Positions 24,929-33,544 of a DNA stretch of 64,000 nt are shown here, piece by piece. The position numbers and the translations under genes are program-made. Within the stretch, counting starts at the first letter, position 1. Every line of letters starts with the position of its first letter. The stretch is from Streptomyces sp. NRRL B-24484 (GTDB taxonomy: Bacteria; Actinomycetota; Actinomycetes; Streptomycetales; Streptomycetaceae), in assembly GCF_000717715.1 (NCBI RefSeq), contig NZ_JOAI01000027.1, forward strand, positions 1-64,000, in the 5' to 3' direction. A model generated the notes under the pieces. That model was not told the DNA's origin, made no database searches, and saw nothing but the letters and a program-made list of their open reading frames with translations.

Positions 24929-27700
24929 TCAGTCGCCGTCGCCGGTGTGGGTGTCCTTGTCGGGCAGCCCGAGGGCGGCCGCCAGGCCCTCCGGCCCGGT
25001 GCCCGCTTTGCGGTGCACGGCGGCCAGTCGGCGGTGCACCAGGCTGAGCGGCAGGTCGAGGTGTTCGGCGATCCGCTGCGGCGGCAGGCCGCGGACGGCG
25101 AGTTCGGCGACCTCCCACTCGTGCTGGCTGAGGGCGTCCTTGGTGAGGGTGCGCAGCCGGTTGGGGCGCAGTCCGGAGACGGCGAGTTCGCGGCGGGCGC
25201 GGGCGACCAGGCCGTCGGCGCCGCACTGCTGGGCGAGTTCCATGCCCTGGTAGAGGTACTCGCCGGCGTCGACCAGCCGGCCGCTGCGGCGCAGTGCGGC
25301 GCCGAGGTCGACCAGGGCGTGGGCGTGCTCGTGGCCGGCCGGGGACTGGCCGAGCACGGCCACGGCCTCCTCCAGCAGTTCGACCACGACGGGGCCCTCG
25401 CTGACGGCGGCCTGCAGGCGCAGGGCGGCGCCGACCGCGGAGGCCGAGCCGAACGTCCGGGCCCGGTCGACGCCGAGCTGCGCGTACTTCCGGGCTTCGT
25501 CCGGCTCGTCCGGGAGGAGGGCGAGCGCGAGGTGGCCGGCCCAGGGCGCCCAGACGGTGTTGTGGCGGTCGCGGGCGGTCAGCTGTTCGCCGACCTGCCG
25601 GAGCACCTCGGCGGCCTCGGTGAGTTCGCCGCGGGCGAGCAGCAGCTTGCCGTAGAGGGTGGGTGCGTCGGGCAGCACCATCGCGGTCTCGTGGTAGGGC
25701 GGGGCGAAGCGGTACTGCTCGGCGAGCTCCCAGGCCTCCTGGACGCGGCCGCGGGCGAGCAGGGTGTCGGCGAGGACGCCGACGATGTCCCACTGCAGCG
25801 GCAGGTCGGGGGCGATCCGCTCGGAGATCCGCAGGCCGCGGCGGAGGAAGTCCTCGGCCTCCAGCAGGAAGCCGCGGCGGAACCGGACGAGGCCCATGAG
25901 GAAGTAGGCGAAGCCGCGGTGGGCGCCGCTCCATCCGGCGACCTCGAATTCCATGATCGCGTCGGAGAACAGCCGCTCGGCGCGGATCAGCTCGTCGGTG
26001 TAGGTGAGGGTGAGGCCGACCAGGGCTGGCAGTTCGAAGCCCCAGGTGGTGCCCGTCCAGCCGAGTTCGGCGGGCAGTCGGCCGTTGACCAGGGCCCGGT
26101 CGGCGAGTTCCACGGCGCTGGCGGCGGACGCGCCGCGCAGCGTGAGGTCCCAGGCCCGCATGGCGAGCAGGGCGCGTTCGGCGCTGTCCCGGCCGGTGAC
26201 CGAGGCGGCGAGCTGTTCCAGCCGCTCGGAGCGGCCGACGGCGTCGTCCTCCTCGCGCTGGAAGGCGGCCCACATGAAGTGCGCGGCCTGCAGGCGGAGC
26301 CGGCCCGGGCCCTGCGGGGTGCGCAGCGCCTCCTCCTGGCAGACCGCGGCGGCCCGGGTCAGCTGGCCGGCGTGGGCGAGCGCCTCGGAGAGCCGGAAGG
26401 TCGCGTCGACCCGCAGCGCGGGGCTGAGGCCGTTCTCCGGTTCCAGGGCGACGGTGAGCTGGTTGACGGTGGCGGCCGGGTCGGTGAGCAGGGCGGAGCA
26501 GCCGAGCTCGTACATCACCTCGGCGCGGATGTCCTCGTCCGGCGGCTCGTTGAGGGCGCGTTCGAGGCAGCGCTTGGCGGCGTCCGGGGCGCCGATGGCG
26601 AGGTGTTCCTGGGCGGCCTTGCGCAGCTTGCGGACGATCGCGTCGTCGCCCTCGGGGAGCACCTCCAGCAGGTGCCGGGAGGCGGCGAGCATCGAGCCGC
26701 CGGCGTTCTCGATGGCGGTGGCCGCGATGCCGTGCATGGCGGTCTTGGTGGCGGCCGGCATGGTGAGGTAGATCGAGGTGCCGATCAGCGGGTGGACGAA
26801 CTCCAGCCGGCCGTTGGGCTGGCTGGTGAGGACGCGCTGGCGGCGCAGCAGGCGGACGGACTCCTCGGCCTGGTCGGGGCCCTGGGCGGAGATGGCGGCG
26901 GCCAGGCTCTGCCGGATGTCGGTGCCGAGCAGGGCGGCGGCCCAGGCGAACCGCAGGGTGGTGGGGCCGAGCTTGTCCAGCCAGTGCTGCAGCGTCTCGA
27001 CGGTGCGGCCGGCGTCGACCGTCTCCGCGAGCACGGTGTTGACCGCCGCGTACCCCGCCGACTCGGCGCGGTAGGACTGGGGTGCGCGCCGGAAGTACCA
27101 GCGGGAGCCGGCGAGCAGCAGCGGCAGGCCGATCAGTGCGGTGGCGGCGAGCAGCGGAGCGGTCAGCACCAGCGCGCCGAGCACGAGGACGACGGAGACC
27201 ACCGCGACGGCGAGCTCGGGGACGGCCTCGCGGACCGACTTGGCGAGCCGGTCGATGTCGGTGGTCCCCCGGGAGACGAGGTCTCCGGTGCCGGCGCGCT
27301 CCAGCACGCCGGGCGGCAGGGCGACCGACCGGACGAGGAAGTCCTCGCGCAGGTCGGCCAGCACCTCCTCGCCGAGGATGCTGCCGCGCAGCCGGGACAG
27401 CCCGATGAACACGGACTGGACGACCAGGGCGGCGAGGTACCAGCCGACGGCGGTGAGGATGCGGCCCTCGGTGGTGCCGGCGGAGAGCGACTCGACGAGC
27501 GAGCCGAGCACCCAGGGGCCGACCAGGCCGGCCAGGGTGGCGACCGAGTGCAGCGCGACGACGGCGGTGAAGCCGCCGCGGTGGCGGCGGGCGAGCAGCC
27601 GGACGTAGGCGCGGACGGTGGCCGGGCGGGCCACCGGGAGCATGGTGGCTGGCCCCTGCTCCTGGACGGTGGGGGGCTTCAGGCCTCGGGGGAGCCGCAT
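24929..27700 (-). CDS. chimeric gene: truncated ABC exporter TMD fused to C-terminal part of a LuxR-family (LAL) regulator
   Basis: One open frame of 923 residues. Residues 1-236 are the start of an ABC exporter subunit: RAYVRLLARRHRGGFTAVVALH, then four membrane helices and the cytoplasmic NTVLAETVDAGRTVET loop; helices 5-6 and the nucleotide-binding domain are absent. From about residue 238 (QHWLDKLGPTTLRFAWAA) it becomes the middle and C-terminus of a large ATP-binding LuxR (LAL) regulator: FVHPLIGTSIYLTMP, LLEVLPEGDDAIVRKLRKAA, a long TPR-like region, and a LuxR-type HTH at 852-900 (LTKDALSQHEWEVAELAVRG). The regulator's own Walker ATPase is lost. ATG at 27700 has a perfect AAGGAGG. Probably a deletion fusion; it would tether a DNA-binding domain to the membrane if expressed. 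Confidence 0.85.
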   Translation of the reverse strand: MRLPRGLKPPTVQEQGPATMLPVARPATVRAYVRLLARRHRGGFTAVVALHSVATLAGLVGPWVLGSLVESLSAGTTEGRILTAVGWYLAALVVQSVFIGLSRLRGSILGEEVLADLREDFLVRSVALPPGVLERAGTGDLVSRGTTDIDRLAKSVREAVPELAVAVVSVVLVLGALVLTAPLLAATALIGLPLLLAGSRWYFRRAPQSYRAESAGYAAVNTVLAETVDAGRTVETLQHWLDKLGPTTLRFAWAAALLGTDIRQSLAAAISAQGPDQAEESVRLLRRQRVLTSQPNGRLEFVHPLIGTSIYLTMPAATKTAMHGIAATAIENAGGSMLAASRHLLEVLPEGDDAIVRKLRKAAQEHLAIGAPDAAKRCLERALNEPPDEDIRAEVMYELGCSALLTDPAATVNQLTVALEPENGLSPALRVDATFRLSEALAHAGQLTRAAAVCQEEALRTPQGPGRLRLQAAHFMWAAFQREEDDAVGRSERLEQLAASVTGRDSAERALLAMRAWDLTLRGASAASAVELADRALVNGRLPAELGWTGTTWGFELPALVGLTLTYTDELIRAERLFSDAIMEFEVAGWSGAHRGFAYFLMGLVRFRRGFLLEAEDFLRRGLRISERIAPDLPLQWDIVGVLADTLLARGRVQEAWELAEQYRFAPPYHETAMVLPDAPTLYGKLLLARGELTEAAEVLRQVGEQLTARDRHNTVWAPWAGHLALALLPDEPDEARKYAQLGVDRARTFGSASAVGAALRLQAAVSEGPVVVELLEEAVAVLGQSPAGHEHAHALVDLGAALRRSGRLVDAGEYLYQGMELAQQCGADGLVARARRELAVSGLRPNRLRTLTKDALSQHEWEVAELAVRGLPPQRIAEHLDLPLSLVHRRLAAVHRKAGTGPEGLAAALGLPDKDTHTGDGD

Positions 27701-29568
27701 GCCGCCTCCTTCGTGGTCGGGTTCGGCGCGGGGGTGCCGGCGGCCGGGGTCGTGTCGACGGCAGGGTCCGGACCGGCAGCAGGGTGCGGGCCGGTCTCGG
27801 AGTCCGGGCCGGCGGTGTCCTCCTCGCGGGTGACGACGGCGCGGTACTGCGCGTGGTCGGCGACCAGGTCGCGGTGGGTACCGGCGGCGGCGACCCGGCC
27901 GTCCTGGACGAGCACCACGCGGTCGGCCTGGTCGAGCAGCAGCGGGCTGGTGGCGAAGACCACGGTGGTGCGGCCGTCGCGGACCTTGCGCAGGCCGGCC
28001 GCGATCCGCGACTCGGTGTGGGCGTCGACGGCGCTGGTGGGCTCGTCCATCACGAGCACCGGCGGGTCGGCGACCAGCGAGCGGGCGAGGGCCAGCCGCT
28101 GCCGCTGGCCGCCGGAGAGCGAGCGGCCCCGCTCGGTGATCCGGGCGGCCATCGGGTCGCCGCCGCACTCCGGCGAGCCGTCGACGAGGGCGTCGAGCAC
28201 GTCCTCGGCGCGGGCGGCGGCCAGCGCCTCGGCGGTCTCCACCCGGCCGGCGCCGGGGACGTCCAGCAGTTCGGCCAGCGTGCCGGAGAGCAGCACCGGC
28301 TCCTTGTCGTGGACGAGCACGGCGGCCCGGGCGTCGGCCAGCGGCACGCCGTCCAGCGGGACGCCGCCGAGGCGGACGGAGGGCTGCTGCGGTTCGTCCT
28401 CGCCGAGCGGGACGTGCCCGCCGAGCCGGGCGGCGAGCGCTCCCGCGACGTCGGGGTCGCCGCAGACCACGGCGGTGAGCCGGCCGGCCCGGGCGGTGAG
28501 GCCGGTGACCGGGTCGTGCAGGTCGCCGCGCTCGGGCCGGACGAGGCTCTCCGGGAAGTCGCTGCCGGGGGCGGTGCGGCTCAGCGCGAGGACCCGGGCG
28601 GCCCGGCCGGCCGAGACCCGGGCCACCGACCAGGCGTGCGCGGCCTCGCCGAGGATCCGCAGCGGCGCGGCGAGGAAGGCCGTCGCGCCGTACACGGCGA
28701 CGAGCTCGCCGATGCCGAGCGCGCCGGTGGCGGCGAGGTGGGCGCCGTACCACGTGACGCCGACGACGAACAGTCCGGGCAGCAGGACCTGCTGGGCCTG
28801 CATCAGCGACCAGGTGCGGGAGGCCCGGACGGCGGCCCGGCGGACCTTCTGCGAGGCGGTGCGGTACCGCTCCAGGAAGAGCTCCTCGCCGCCGATGCCG
28901 CGCAGCACGCGCAGGCCCGCGACGGTGTCGGCGGCGAGCTCGGTGGCCTTGCCGCCGAGGGCGCGCTGCTCGGAGTAGCGCCGTTCGAACGGGCCGAGCA
29001 ACGGCCAGACGGCGGCGGCGAGCACCGGCACGCCGAGCAGGACGGCGGCGCCGAGCAGCGGCTCCCGGACGAGCACGACCACGCTGACGCCGAGCCAGAC
29101 CAGCACGGCGGCGCGGACCCGGGCCATCAGCTCGACGTACCAGCCGATCTTCTCGACGTCGCCGCTGCTGACGGCGACCACCTCACCGGTGGCGATCCGG
29201 CGGGAGAGGCCGGCCCCGAGCCGGGACGCCCGGCGGGCGACGAGCTGACGGACCTGGGCGGCGCAGGTGATCCAGTTCCACACCGCCTGGCGGTGCAGCA
29301 GCACCGTGCCGACGGCCTGGAGGACGGCGAGCAGGGCGGCCAGGCCGCCGGCCCGCCAGATTCCGGCGGTGTCGCCGTCGATCGCGGCCTGGATGCCGAG
29401 GCCGAGGGCGAGCGGCAGGGCCGCCTGGCAGCCCATTTCGAGGACGCCCCAGCAGGTGGCGAGCACCTGTCCGCGGCGCTGGGCGCGGGAGAGCCAGCGG
29501 AGCAGGCCCAGCGGGGAGGAGAGGTCGGGTCTGCCGGGGTCGTCCAGCGGCAGGTGTGCGAGCGGCAT
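27679..29568 (-). CDS. ABC exporter subunit (TMD-NBD) with degenerate Walker A
   Basis: 629 residues. Exporter membrane domain in residues 35-320 (about six helices), then an NBD. The signature LSGGQRQRLALARSLVADPPVLVMDEPTSAVD (split here: LSGGQRQRLALARSL, then VLVMDEPTSAVD) is textbook, but the Walker A position reads VVCGDPDVAGALAARLGG instead of GPSGSGKST, so one ATP site is dead, as in asymmetric heterodimeric exporters. Its 3' end overlaps the next gene by 22 bases. The partner that should supply the working site lacks its NBD (see chimeric gene), so the pair is very likely non-functional. C-terminal 40 residues are Pro/Ala-rich. Confidence 0.85.
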   Translation of the reverse strand: MPLAHLPLDDPGRPDLSSPLGLLRWLSRAQRRGQVLATCWGVLEMGCQAALPLALGLGIQAAIDGDTAGIWRAGGLAALLAVLQAVGTVLLHRQAVWNWITCAAQVRQLVARRASRLGAGLSRRIATGEVVAVSSGDVEKIGWYVELMARVRAAVLVWLGVSVVVLVREPLLGAAVLLGVPVLAAAVWPLLGPFERRYSEQRALGGKATELAADTVAGLRVLRGIGGEELFLERYRTASQKVRRAAVRASRTWSLMQAQQVLLPGLFVVGVTWYGAHLAATGALGIGELVAVYGATAFLAAPLRILGEAAHAWSVARVSAGRAARVLALSRTAPGSDFPESLVRPERGDLHDPVTGLTARAGRLTAVVCGDPDVAGALAARLGGHVPLGEDEPQQPSVRLGGVPLDGVPLADARAAVLVHDKEPVLLSGTLAELLDVPGAGRVETAEALAAARAEDVLDALVDGSPECGGDPMAARITERGRSLSGGQRQRLALARSLVADPPVLVMDEPTSAVDAHTESRIAAGLRKVRDGRTTVVFATSPLLLDQADRVVLVQDGRVAAAGTHRDLVADHAQYRAVVTREEDTAGPDSETGPHPAAGPDPAVDTTPAAGTPAPNPTTKEAACGSPEA

Positions 29569-29919
29569 GACGCTCCGTTACGGGTGGTGCGGGCAGGTCG
29601 GGGCGCTCGGCCCGGGTCGCGGGCACGGCGGCGGGCCCGGCGCAGGACGCGGCCAGGGCTTCGGGAGGCGGTGGCGGGGGCGGCTGGCCCGCTCGGGGGC
29701 GGCGGGGCGCCGGACACGGTTCAGGACGTCATGGTCACCGAGCGTCCCCGTCGCGGTGTGGCGCACGCAACAGGTTTTCCGGGCGACCCGCGGAATTCCG
29801 GCCAGGTCGGCGGCGGGTCTCACCGGATCGAGGGAATATCCGCACACCGGGAATGTTTTCCCCGCCGCCCCCGTTGGCCGCCTCCGGAAGCATTGGACGA
29901 CCAGGAGGGCACCCCTTCC

Positions 29920-30774
29920 GTGAGCACCATCCCCAGCGTCACGCTCAACGACGGCGCGGAGATCCCGCAGCTCGGCTTCGGCGTCTGGCAGGTTCCGGAC
30001 GCGGAGGCCGCGCCGGCGGTCCGCGCGGCGATCGAGGCGGGCTACCGCTCGATCGACACCGCGGCCGTGTACGAGAACGAGACCGGCACCGGTGTCGCGA
30101 TAGCCGAGTCGGGCGTGGCCCGCGAGGAGCTGTTCGTCACCACCAAGCTGTGGAACTCCGGCACCGTCGACTGGTCCGGGCAGCAGGGCCGGGACGCCGT
30201 GCTCCGCGCGTTCGACGACTCGCTGGCCAAGCTCGGCCTCGACCACGTCGACCTGTACCTGATCCACTGGCCGCGGCCGATGCACGGCTCCTTCGGCAAC
30301 ATCTGGAAGGCCTTCGAGCAGCTCGCCGCGGACGGCCGGGCGAAGTCGGTCGGCGTCTCCAACTTCGGTCCGCAGCAGCTGGAGGTGCTGCTGCAGGAGA
30401 GCTCGGTGGCGCCGGTGCTCAACCAGGTGGAGCTGCACCCCTACTTCCCTCAGCACGAGCTGCGGGCCTTCCACGCGGAGCACGGCATCGCGACCGAGGC
30501 GTGGAGCCCGCTCGGCCAGGGCAAGTCGCTGCTCGGCGAGCCGGCGCTGACGAAGGTGGCCGCCAAGCACGGCCGCACCCCGGCCCAGGTGGTGCTGCGC
30601 TGGCACCTGCAGAGCGGCGTCATCGCGATCCCGAAGTCGGTCACCCCGTCGCGGATCAAGGAGAACCTCGACGTGACCGGCTTCGAGCTGGACGCCGAGG
30701 ACCTCGCGGCGATCGCCTCGATCGACACCGGCACCCGGATCGGCCCGGACCCGCAGGGCTTCGACTGGAACTGA
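29920..30774 (+). CDS. aldo/keto reductase
   Basis: 284 residues, (beta/alpha)8 NADPH-dependent reductase of the AKR5/2,5-diketo-gluconate type. Catalytic tetrad visible: Asp46 in YRSIDTA, Tyr51 in AAVYENE, Lys76 in VTTKLWN, His116 in YLIHWPRP. NADP-binding end IAIPKSVTPSRIKENL. GTG start with GGAGGG upstream. Followed by two back-to-back hairpins. Substrate not predictable; family members reduce small aldehydes and keto acids. Confidence 0.92.
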   Translation: MSTIPSVTLNDGAEIPQLGFGVWQVPDAEAAPAVRAAIEAGYRSIDTAAVYENETGTGVAIAESGVAREELFVTTKLWNSGTVDWSGQQGRDAVLRAFDDSLAKLGLDHVDLYLIHWPRPMHGSFGNIWKAFEQLAADGRAKSVGVSNFGPQQLEVLLQESSVAPVLNQVELHPYFPQHELRAFHAEHGIATEAWSPLGQGKSLLGEPALTKVAAKHGRTPAQVVLRWHLQSGVIAIPKSVTPSRIKENLDVTGFELDAEDLAAIASIDTGTRIGPDPQGFDWN

Positions 30775-30793
30775 GCCGCCCGTAACGGTCCGT

Positions 30794-30834
30794 GCGACGG
30801 CCGGCCGTACCCCGGGGGTGCGGCCGGCCGTCGC
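30794..30834 (+). terminator. aldo/keto reductase terminator
   Basis: Perfect 14-base arms GCGACGGCCGGCCG (30794-30807) / 30821-30834 with a 13-base loop, 20 bases after the stop codon. Confidence 0.8.
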
Positions 30835-30840
30835 GGGTAC

Positions 30841-30881
30841 GCCCGAGGGCCGTCACTCCGCACAGGTGACGGCCCTCGGGC
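30841..30881 (-). terminator. terminator of the tandem MarR gene
   Basis: Perfect 16-base arms (30841-30856, 30866-30881), 9-base loop, 45 bases downstream of the MarR stop on the minus strand. Confidence 0.8.
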
Positions 30882-30925
30882 GTGTGCGCGGACGGGCCGC
30901 GCGGCTGCCGAATCGTTCCGCCCGG

Positions 30926-31780
30926 CTAGAGCCGGGCGGTCTTGGCGAGCAGGGCCAGTGCCTGCTCGTGCTCCTCCGGATCCAGCGGGGAGAGGAGCAG
31001 TTCCTGCACCTCGCGCACCCCGGCCGCCGACCGGTGCAGGAGGTCCTGCCCGGCGGGCGAGAGCGACAGCAGGTTGCGCCGCCCGTCCGAGGGGTCGCGG
31101 CGGCGCAGCACCAGGCCGCGCCGGACGAGCCGGCTGACCATCTCGGCCATCGTCGCCTTGTCGAGCGAAGCGAGTTCGCCGACGGTGCGCTGGTCCGCAC
31201 CGGGCTCGGTCTCCAGCGCTTCCAGCACCGCATACTGGGGCGCGGTCAGATCGGCTCCGACCTTCTCGGACCAGAGCTTGGTGTGCACCTGCTGGGCCAC
31301 CCTGATGAGGTAGCCGATCGCCCGCTGGGCGTCGAGCAGCGGGCGCGCGTCGGTCAGCGCGGCGACCGCGGCCGGCTCCAGCCGGGCTATCTTGGCCATG
31401 ACCCGGACGATCTCGATCTGCTCGTCGGGGGTGAGCGGCTCGAAGAGCGTCCGCTGGACGCGGACGACTCCGCCGGTGGCCTCGCGGACCGCCTGGGCGC
31501 CGTTCTGAGACAGGGCCAGCAGCTTGCGTCGGCCGTCGGCCGGGTCGCGCCGGCGCAGCACGAGGCCGCGTCGGACGAGTCGGGCCACCATCTCGGCCAT
31601 CGTCGCCTTGTCCAGCGAGGCCCGTTCGCCCACGGTGCGCTGATCGGCACCGGGCTCCAGGGCGAGCGCGAGGAGCACGGCGAACTGCGGAGCCGTCAGA
31701 TCGGCTCCGACGTGCTCGGACCACAAGCGGGTGTGCACCTGCTGGGCCACTCGGGTTGTCGGGATCTCCCCCAGCACCAT
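30926..31780 (-). CDS. regulator with two tandem MarR domains
   Basis: 284 residues made of two copies of a MarR winged-helix domain offset by 150 residues (450 bases in DNA). Copy 1 and copy 2 share long near-identical stretches, for example ASLDKATMAEMVARLVRRGL versus ASLDKATMAEMVSRLVRRGL. Each carries the HTH and the DGRR wing. MarR proteins act as dimers, so this chain may form a one-chain dimer. GTG-type or ATG start at 31780 (product begins MVLGEIPTTRVAQQVH). Convergent with the reductase gene; upstream is a 430-base gap with a possible TATAGT -10 near 31905. Confidence 0.88.
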   Translation of the reverse strand: MVLGEIPTTRVAQQVHTRLWSEHVGADLTAPQFAVLLALALEPGADQRTVGERASLDKATMAEMVARLVRRGLVLRRRDPADGRRKLLALSQNGAQAVREATGGVVRVQRTLFEPLTPDEQIEIVRVMAKIARLEPAAVAALTDARPLLDAQRAIGYLIRVAQQVHTKLWSEKVGADLTAPQYAVLEALETEPGADQRTVGELASLDKATMAEMVSRLVRRGLVLRRRDPSDGRRNLLSLSPAGQDLLHRSAAGVREVQELLLSPLDPEEHEQALALLAKTARL

Positions 31781-32210
31781 GAAATCCGTCCCGGTGTCAC
31801 GCTCGGTGTGTGTGGGACACCCGAGCGGGGCAGTAACGGCGAGTAAGCGTCCCGCTGTGTGGGAGGGCGCGTCAGCCGTGCAGCCGGTGGCTGCTGGCGC
31901 ACACTATACAAACGGTCGAGCCGCCCTGGCAGGCAGGGGCTGATAGTAGTCGCATGTTCGGCAAAGTTGGCATATTTCCGCCATCTGTCGGGCCCACGAC
32001 AGGTCGGGTTTCGCCCGTCCGGCCGCTGCCCGCCCTCACCCTCCGTCACCTGCGGCTCTACACCCTGGCCCATGAGGCTACCCGCCGGTAGGGTGTCCGC
32101 GCAGCGCGCTGTGTACCACCTTTCGCCCCGGGCTCACCGGCCGGGGCACGCGGGGAGGCCGCCGCCCCCGGTGCCGGCCTCCCTCCCCTCCGAGAGAGAC
32201 GAGTACGAGC
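31781..32210. other. divergent intergenic region
   Basis: 430 bases between the tandem MarR gene (minus) and the FabG-like gene (plus). It is AT-richer around 31890-31980, with a minus-strand TATAGT at about 31904-31909 that may be the MarR -10. No gene recognised. Confidence 0.45.
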
Positions 32211-32978
32211 ATGACCGAGCAGTCCCCCGCCACCCGGGTCGCCGTCGTCACCGGTGGCGCCCGCGGCATCGGTGCCGCCACCGCCCTGCGCCTGGCCGCC
32301 GACGGCTACGCCGTCGCCGTGGTCGACCTGGAGGAGTCCGCGGGCAAGCAGACCGTGGACGCCATCGTGGCCGCGGGCGGCCGTGCGCTCGCCGTCGGCG
32401 CCGACGTCTCGAACGCGGAGCAGGTGCAGGCCGCCGTCGACCGGATCGCCGCCGAACTCGGCGCCCCCGTGGTGCTGGTGAACAACGCCGGTGTGCTCCG
32501 CGACAACCTGCTCTTCAAGATGTCCGAGTCCGACTGGGACACCGTCATGAACGTGCACCTCAAGGGCGCCTTCCTGATGACCCGTGCGGTGCAGAAGCAC
32601 ATGGTGGACGCCGGTTTCGGACGGATCGTCAACCTCTCCTCCTCCTCGGCGCAGGGCAACCGCGGCCAGGCCAACTACTCGTCGGCCAAGGCCGGTCTGC
32701 AGGGCTTCACCAAGACCCTCGCGATCGAGCTCGGCAAGTTCGGCATCACCGCCAACGCGGTCGCCCCGGGCTTCATCGCCACCGACATGACCGCCGCCAC
32801 CGCCGCCCGGGTCGGCATGGAGTTCGAGGCGTTCAAGCAGGCCGCCGCGACCCAGATCCCGGTGAACCGGGTCGGCACCCCCGAGGACATCGCGCACACC
32901 ATCTCCTTCCTGGCGAGCGAGGGCGCGGGCTTCGTCTCCGGCCAGGTCGTGTACGTGGCCGGCGGCCCGCTCGACTGA
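32211..32978 (+). CDS. fabG: 3-oxoacyl-ACP reductase FabG-like SDR
   Basis: 255 residues, classical SDR. Cofactor motif TGGARGIG (about 14-21), NNAG (91-94), catalytic Ser near 145 (NLSSSSAQG), Tyr156 and Lys160 in YSSAKAGLQG, and the FabG-type end GVLRDNLLFKM...GQVVYVAGG. Predicted to reduce beta-ketoacyl thioesters with NADPH in the cytoplasm. Not within a fatty-acid operon, so it is probably an accessory or secondary-metabolite reductase rather than the housekeeping enzyme. ATG with GAGAGAG upstream. Confidence 0.85.
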   Translation: MTEQSPATRVAVVTGGARGIGAATALRLAADGYAVAVVDLEESAGKQTVDAIVAAGGRALAVGADVSNAEQVQAAVDRIAAELGAPVVLVNNAGVLRDNLLFKMSESDWDTVMNVHLKGAFLMTRAVQKHMVDAGFGRIVNLSSSSAQGNRGQANYSSAKAGLQGFTKTLAIELGKFGITANAVAPGFIATDMTAATAARVGMEFEAFKQAAATQIPVNRVGTPEDIAHTISFLASEGAGFVSGQVVYVAGGPLD

Positions 32979-33190
32979 CCGCGGGAACGGGTGCTGCGGA
33001 CCGCGCCCGCGGCGGCGGCACGTCCGCGCCGGCCGCCACGGGTGCGGAAGAAGCCAGAGCGTCGCAGTGCGCTCAGGCCCTCCGATGGTCCACACTCGGT
33101 AGCAGACGTCCGCTGCCCGAGGAGGGCGGCGGAGCCGCAGCCGACCGCTCGCCGACGGCACGGCCGGCACTCGTACCACTGGAGGCCTCC

Positions 33191-33382
33191 ATGTCCGAGT
33201 CCACTGACAGCCGATCGATGCCCACCCCGGACCACCTGCTCCACACCGGGGCGGAGCACCCCGTCGACCCCGAGGACCTGGTGATGGCCTCCGGCCGCAC
33301 CCCCACGCCGGAGCTGATCGAGAAGGCCCGGCAGGACCTCCAGAAGTACGGCCGGGTCGCCGTCGAGCGCCTGCTCCCCTGA
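33191..33382 (+). CDS. small conserved hypothetical protein
   Basis: 63 residues, acidic, no membrane segment: MSESTDSRSMPTPDHLLHTG, then AEHPVDPEDLVMASGRTPTP and a C-terminal helix QKYGRVAVERLLP. ATG at 33191 with GGAGG four to five bases upstream. I recall close relatives in many Streptomyces with the same HTGAEHPVDPEDLV core, so it is a genuine small gene. Function unknown. Ends at a strong hairpin. Confidence 0.8.
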   Translation: MSESTDSRSMPTPDHLLHTGAEHPVDPEDLVMASGRTPTPELIEKARQDLQKYGRVAVERLLP

Positions 33383-33405
33383 CCTGGAGCCCGTACCGCC
33401 GCCGC

Positions 33406-33435
33406 CGAGGGGCCCCGCCACCGCGGGGCCCCTCG
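33406..33435 (+). terminator. terminator of the small conserved gene
   Basis: Perfect 13-base arms (33406-33418, 33423-33435) with a 4-base loop, 23 bases after the stop codon. Confidence 0.85.
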
Positions 33436-33544
33436 CGCTTCCCGGCTCCTCGCACATGCCCGGCTGGGCCGCCGCGGAGCGGGCCCGCACCGGACCGCCG
33501 CCGTACGGCCGGAGGGCAGCGGGGCAGCGGGTAGGGTCTCTGGG

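Noticed and set aside
24947..28978. 1343-codon plus-strand open frame
   Set aside because: Antisense shadow of the chimeric ABC-LuxR gene; composition is Gly/Val/Glu/Arg without any domain.
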